A stretch of 64,000 nt of DNA from Bin87 sp963668585. GTDB taxonomy: Bacteria; Chloroflexota; Dehalococcoidia; Lucifugimonadales; UBA3495. This document shows, in pieces, positions 63,516 through 64,000 of this stretch (position 1 is the stretch's first letter; the number at the start of each line of letters is the position of its first letter). The stretch spans positions 3,658,001 to 3,722,000 of the forward strand of contig OY764869.1 of NCBI GenBank assembly GCA_963668585.1. The letters are read 5' to 3'. A program made the position numbers and the translations under genes. The notes below the pieces were generated by a model. That model was not told where the DNA came from. It saw nothing but the letters and a program-made list of their open reading frames with translations, and ran no database searches.

Positions 63516-64000
63516 CATCAGTTTCCAACCCCGACGACATCGTCTTCCTCTCCGCAGCCGCCATCTCCGCTGCCATCCGCGCCGGAGAGTTCACCGCTAC
63601 CGACGCGGTCAACGCATACCTGCGGCGCATTGATTCCATCGACAGCGACATCAAGGCCTACATCACCGTAACCCGCGAGGAGGCGCTCGGAGCGGCTGCC
63701 GATGCTGACGACGCCCTGCGTCGCGGCGACGATGCGGCCATCAACGCACCGCTGTTCGGCGCGCCCGTCGCCATCAAGGACCAGTTCAACACCGCCGGCA
63801 TCCTCACCAGCAACGGGTCCCGCGCCTACTCCGACAATGTCCCCAGCGACGATGCCACCGTGGTCACCCGGCTCAAGGCCGCCGGCGCGATCCTGATGGG
63901 CAAACTCAACCTCAGCGAGCTTGCAATGGGCGGCACATCCGACCCGCCCTACGGCACGCCCCAGAACCCCTGGCGCTTCGGCCACACGCCCGGCGAATCC
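63512..64000 (+). CDS. gatA: GatA-type amidase, N-terminal part (runs off the window)
   Basis: 163 residues are visible, in one open frame to the end. It is an amidase-signature enzyme: FGAPVAIKDQFNTAGILTSNGS contains the catalytic Lys of the Ser-Ser-Lys triad, followed by DATVVTRLKAAGAILMGKLNLSEL and the start of the serine-rich loop (TPGES at the edge). With the GatC-like gene it may form Glu/Asp-tRNA amidotransferase, but gatB is not seen, so a free amidase is possible. ATG 63512 overlaps the MNT stop. Confidence 0.88.
   Translation, partial: MTSVSNPDDIVFLSAAAISAAIRAGEFTATDAVNAYLRRIDSIDSDIKAYITVTREEALGAAADADDALRRGDDAAINAPLFGAPVAIKDQFNTAGILTSNGSRAYSDNVPSDDATVVTRLKAAGAILMGKLNLSELAMGGTSDPPYGTPQNPWRFGHTPGES

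Overview
The window is about 64 kb of GC-rich bacterial chromosome. The gene content suggests a Chloroflexota bacterium, perhaps close to Dehalococcoidia/SAR202. The clues are an hspR-grpE-dnaK operon, a selenoprotein SelD, a DUF1800-DUF1501-NHL cluster, tandem CaiB/BaiF CoA-transferase domains, a dihydropyrimidinase-type amidohydrolase and many beta-propeller proteins. This placement is inferred from gene content; no rRNA or other phylogenetic marker was aligned.

Layout. 1-9.2 kb is mostly core: a partial ankyrin protein, an IS256 scar, an acyl-CoA dehydrogenase, a selenocysteine-type selD, a sulfite-oxidase-like molybdoenzyme, a zinc ribbon protein, then hspR-grpE-dnaK behind a consensus promoter that overlaps a HAIR-type operator, and three tRNAs (Leu-GAG, Cys-GCA, Leu-UAA). 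9.2-24.8 kb is a decayed integrative element in the 3' end of tRNA-Leu(UAA). It is bounded by a 26-bp direct repeat and carries a broken hsdM, an IS5-like element with an IS701-like element inserted at its end, an excisionase-like gene, a tyrosine integrase, a 2435-residue secreted protein built from six super-repeats, and a second copy of the integrase 3' end next to the right repeat. 24.8-28.5 kb is further mobile debris: an IS5/IS427-type element, a broken UDP-glucose dehydrogenase gene and an IS1380 element.

28.7-32.3 kb holds a DUF1800-DUF1501-NHL operon. 32.3-36.4 kb holds a frameshifted acetyltransferase, a YCII-domain protein, a complete IS256 element and tRNA-Ala/tRNA-Arg behind a recognisable promoter. 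36.4-51.4 kb is mainly metabolic and housekeeping: a secreted repeat protein related to the giant island protein, an NHL protein, dnaA, an orphan DNA methyltransferase, an acetyltransferase, a coupled double CoA-transferase and MFS transporter, an amino-acid binding lipoprotein and a hydantoinase.

51.9-56.2 kb is the most unusual accessory stretch. It holds a single protein fusing GAF, PAS, a kinase-like region without its phospho-histidine, a receiver and an OmpR-type DNA-binding domain, then an AT-richer two-gene operon coding for a DGQHR-domain protein and a GIY-YIG nuclease. A duplicated hydantoinase leader lies between them. 56.3-64 kb returns to metabolism: a hydroxyacid dehydrogenase, a seven-Asp-box propeller, an MFS transporter and an S9 peptidase. 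The window ends with gatC and gatA separated by a HEPN-MNT toxin-antitoxin pair whose HEPN gene has an in-frame stop upstream of its catalytic motif.

The strongest candidates for follow-up are the fused pseudo-kinase regulator, the DGQHR/GIY-YIG operon, the Sec-SelD with its hairpin, the island-borne giant repeat protein and the disarmed HEPN-MNT pair. No CRISPR array or rRNA gene was seen.
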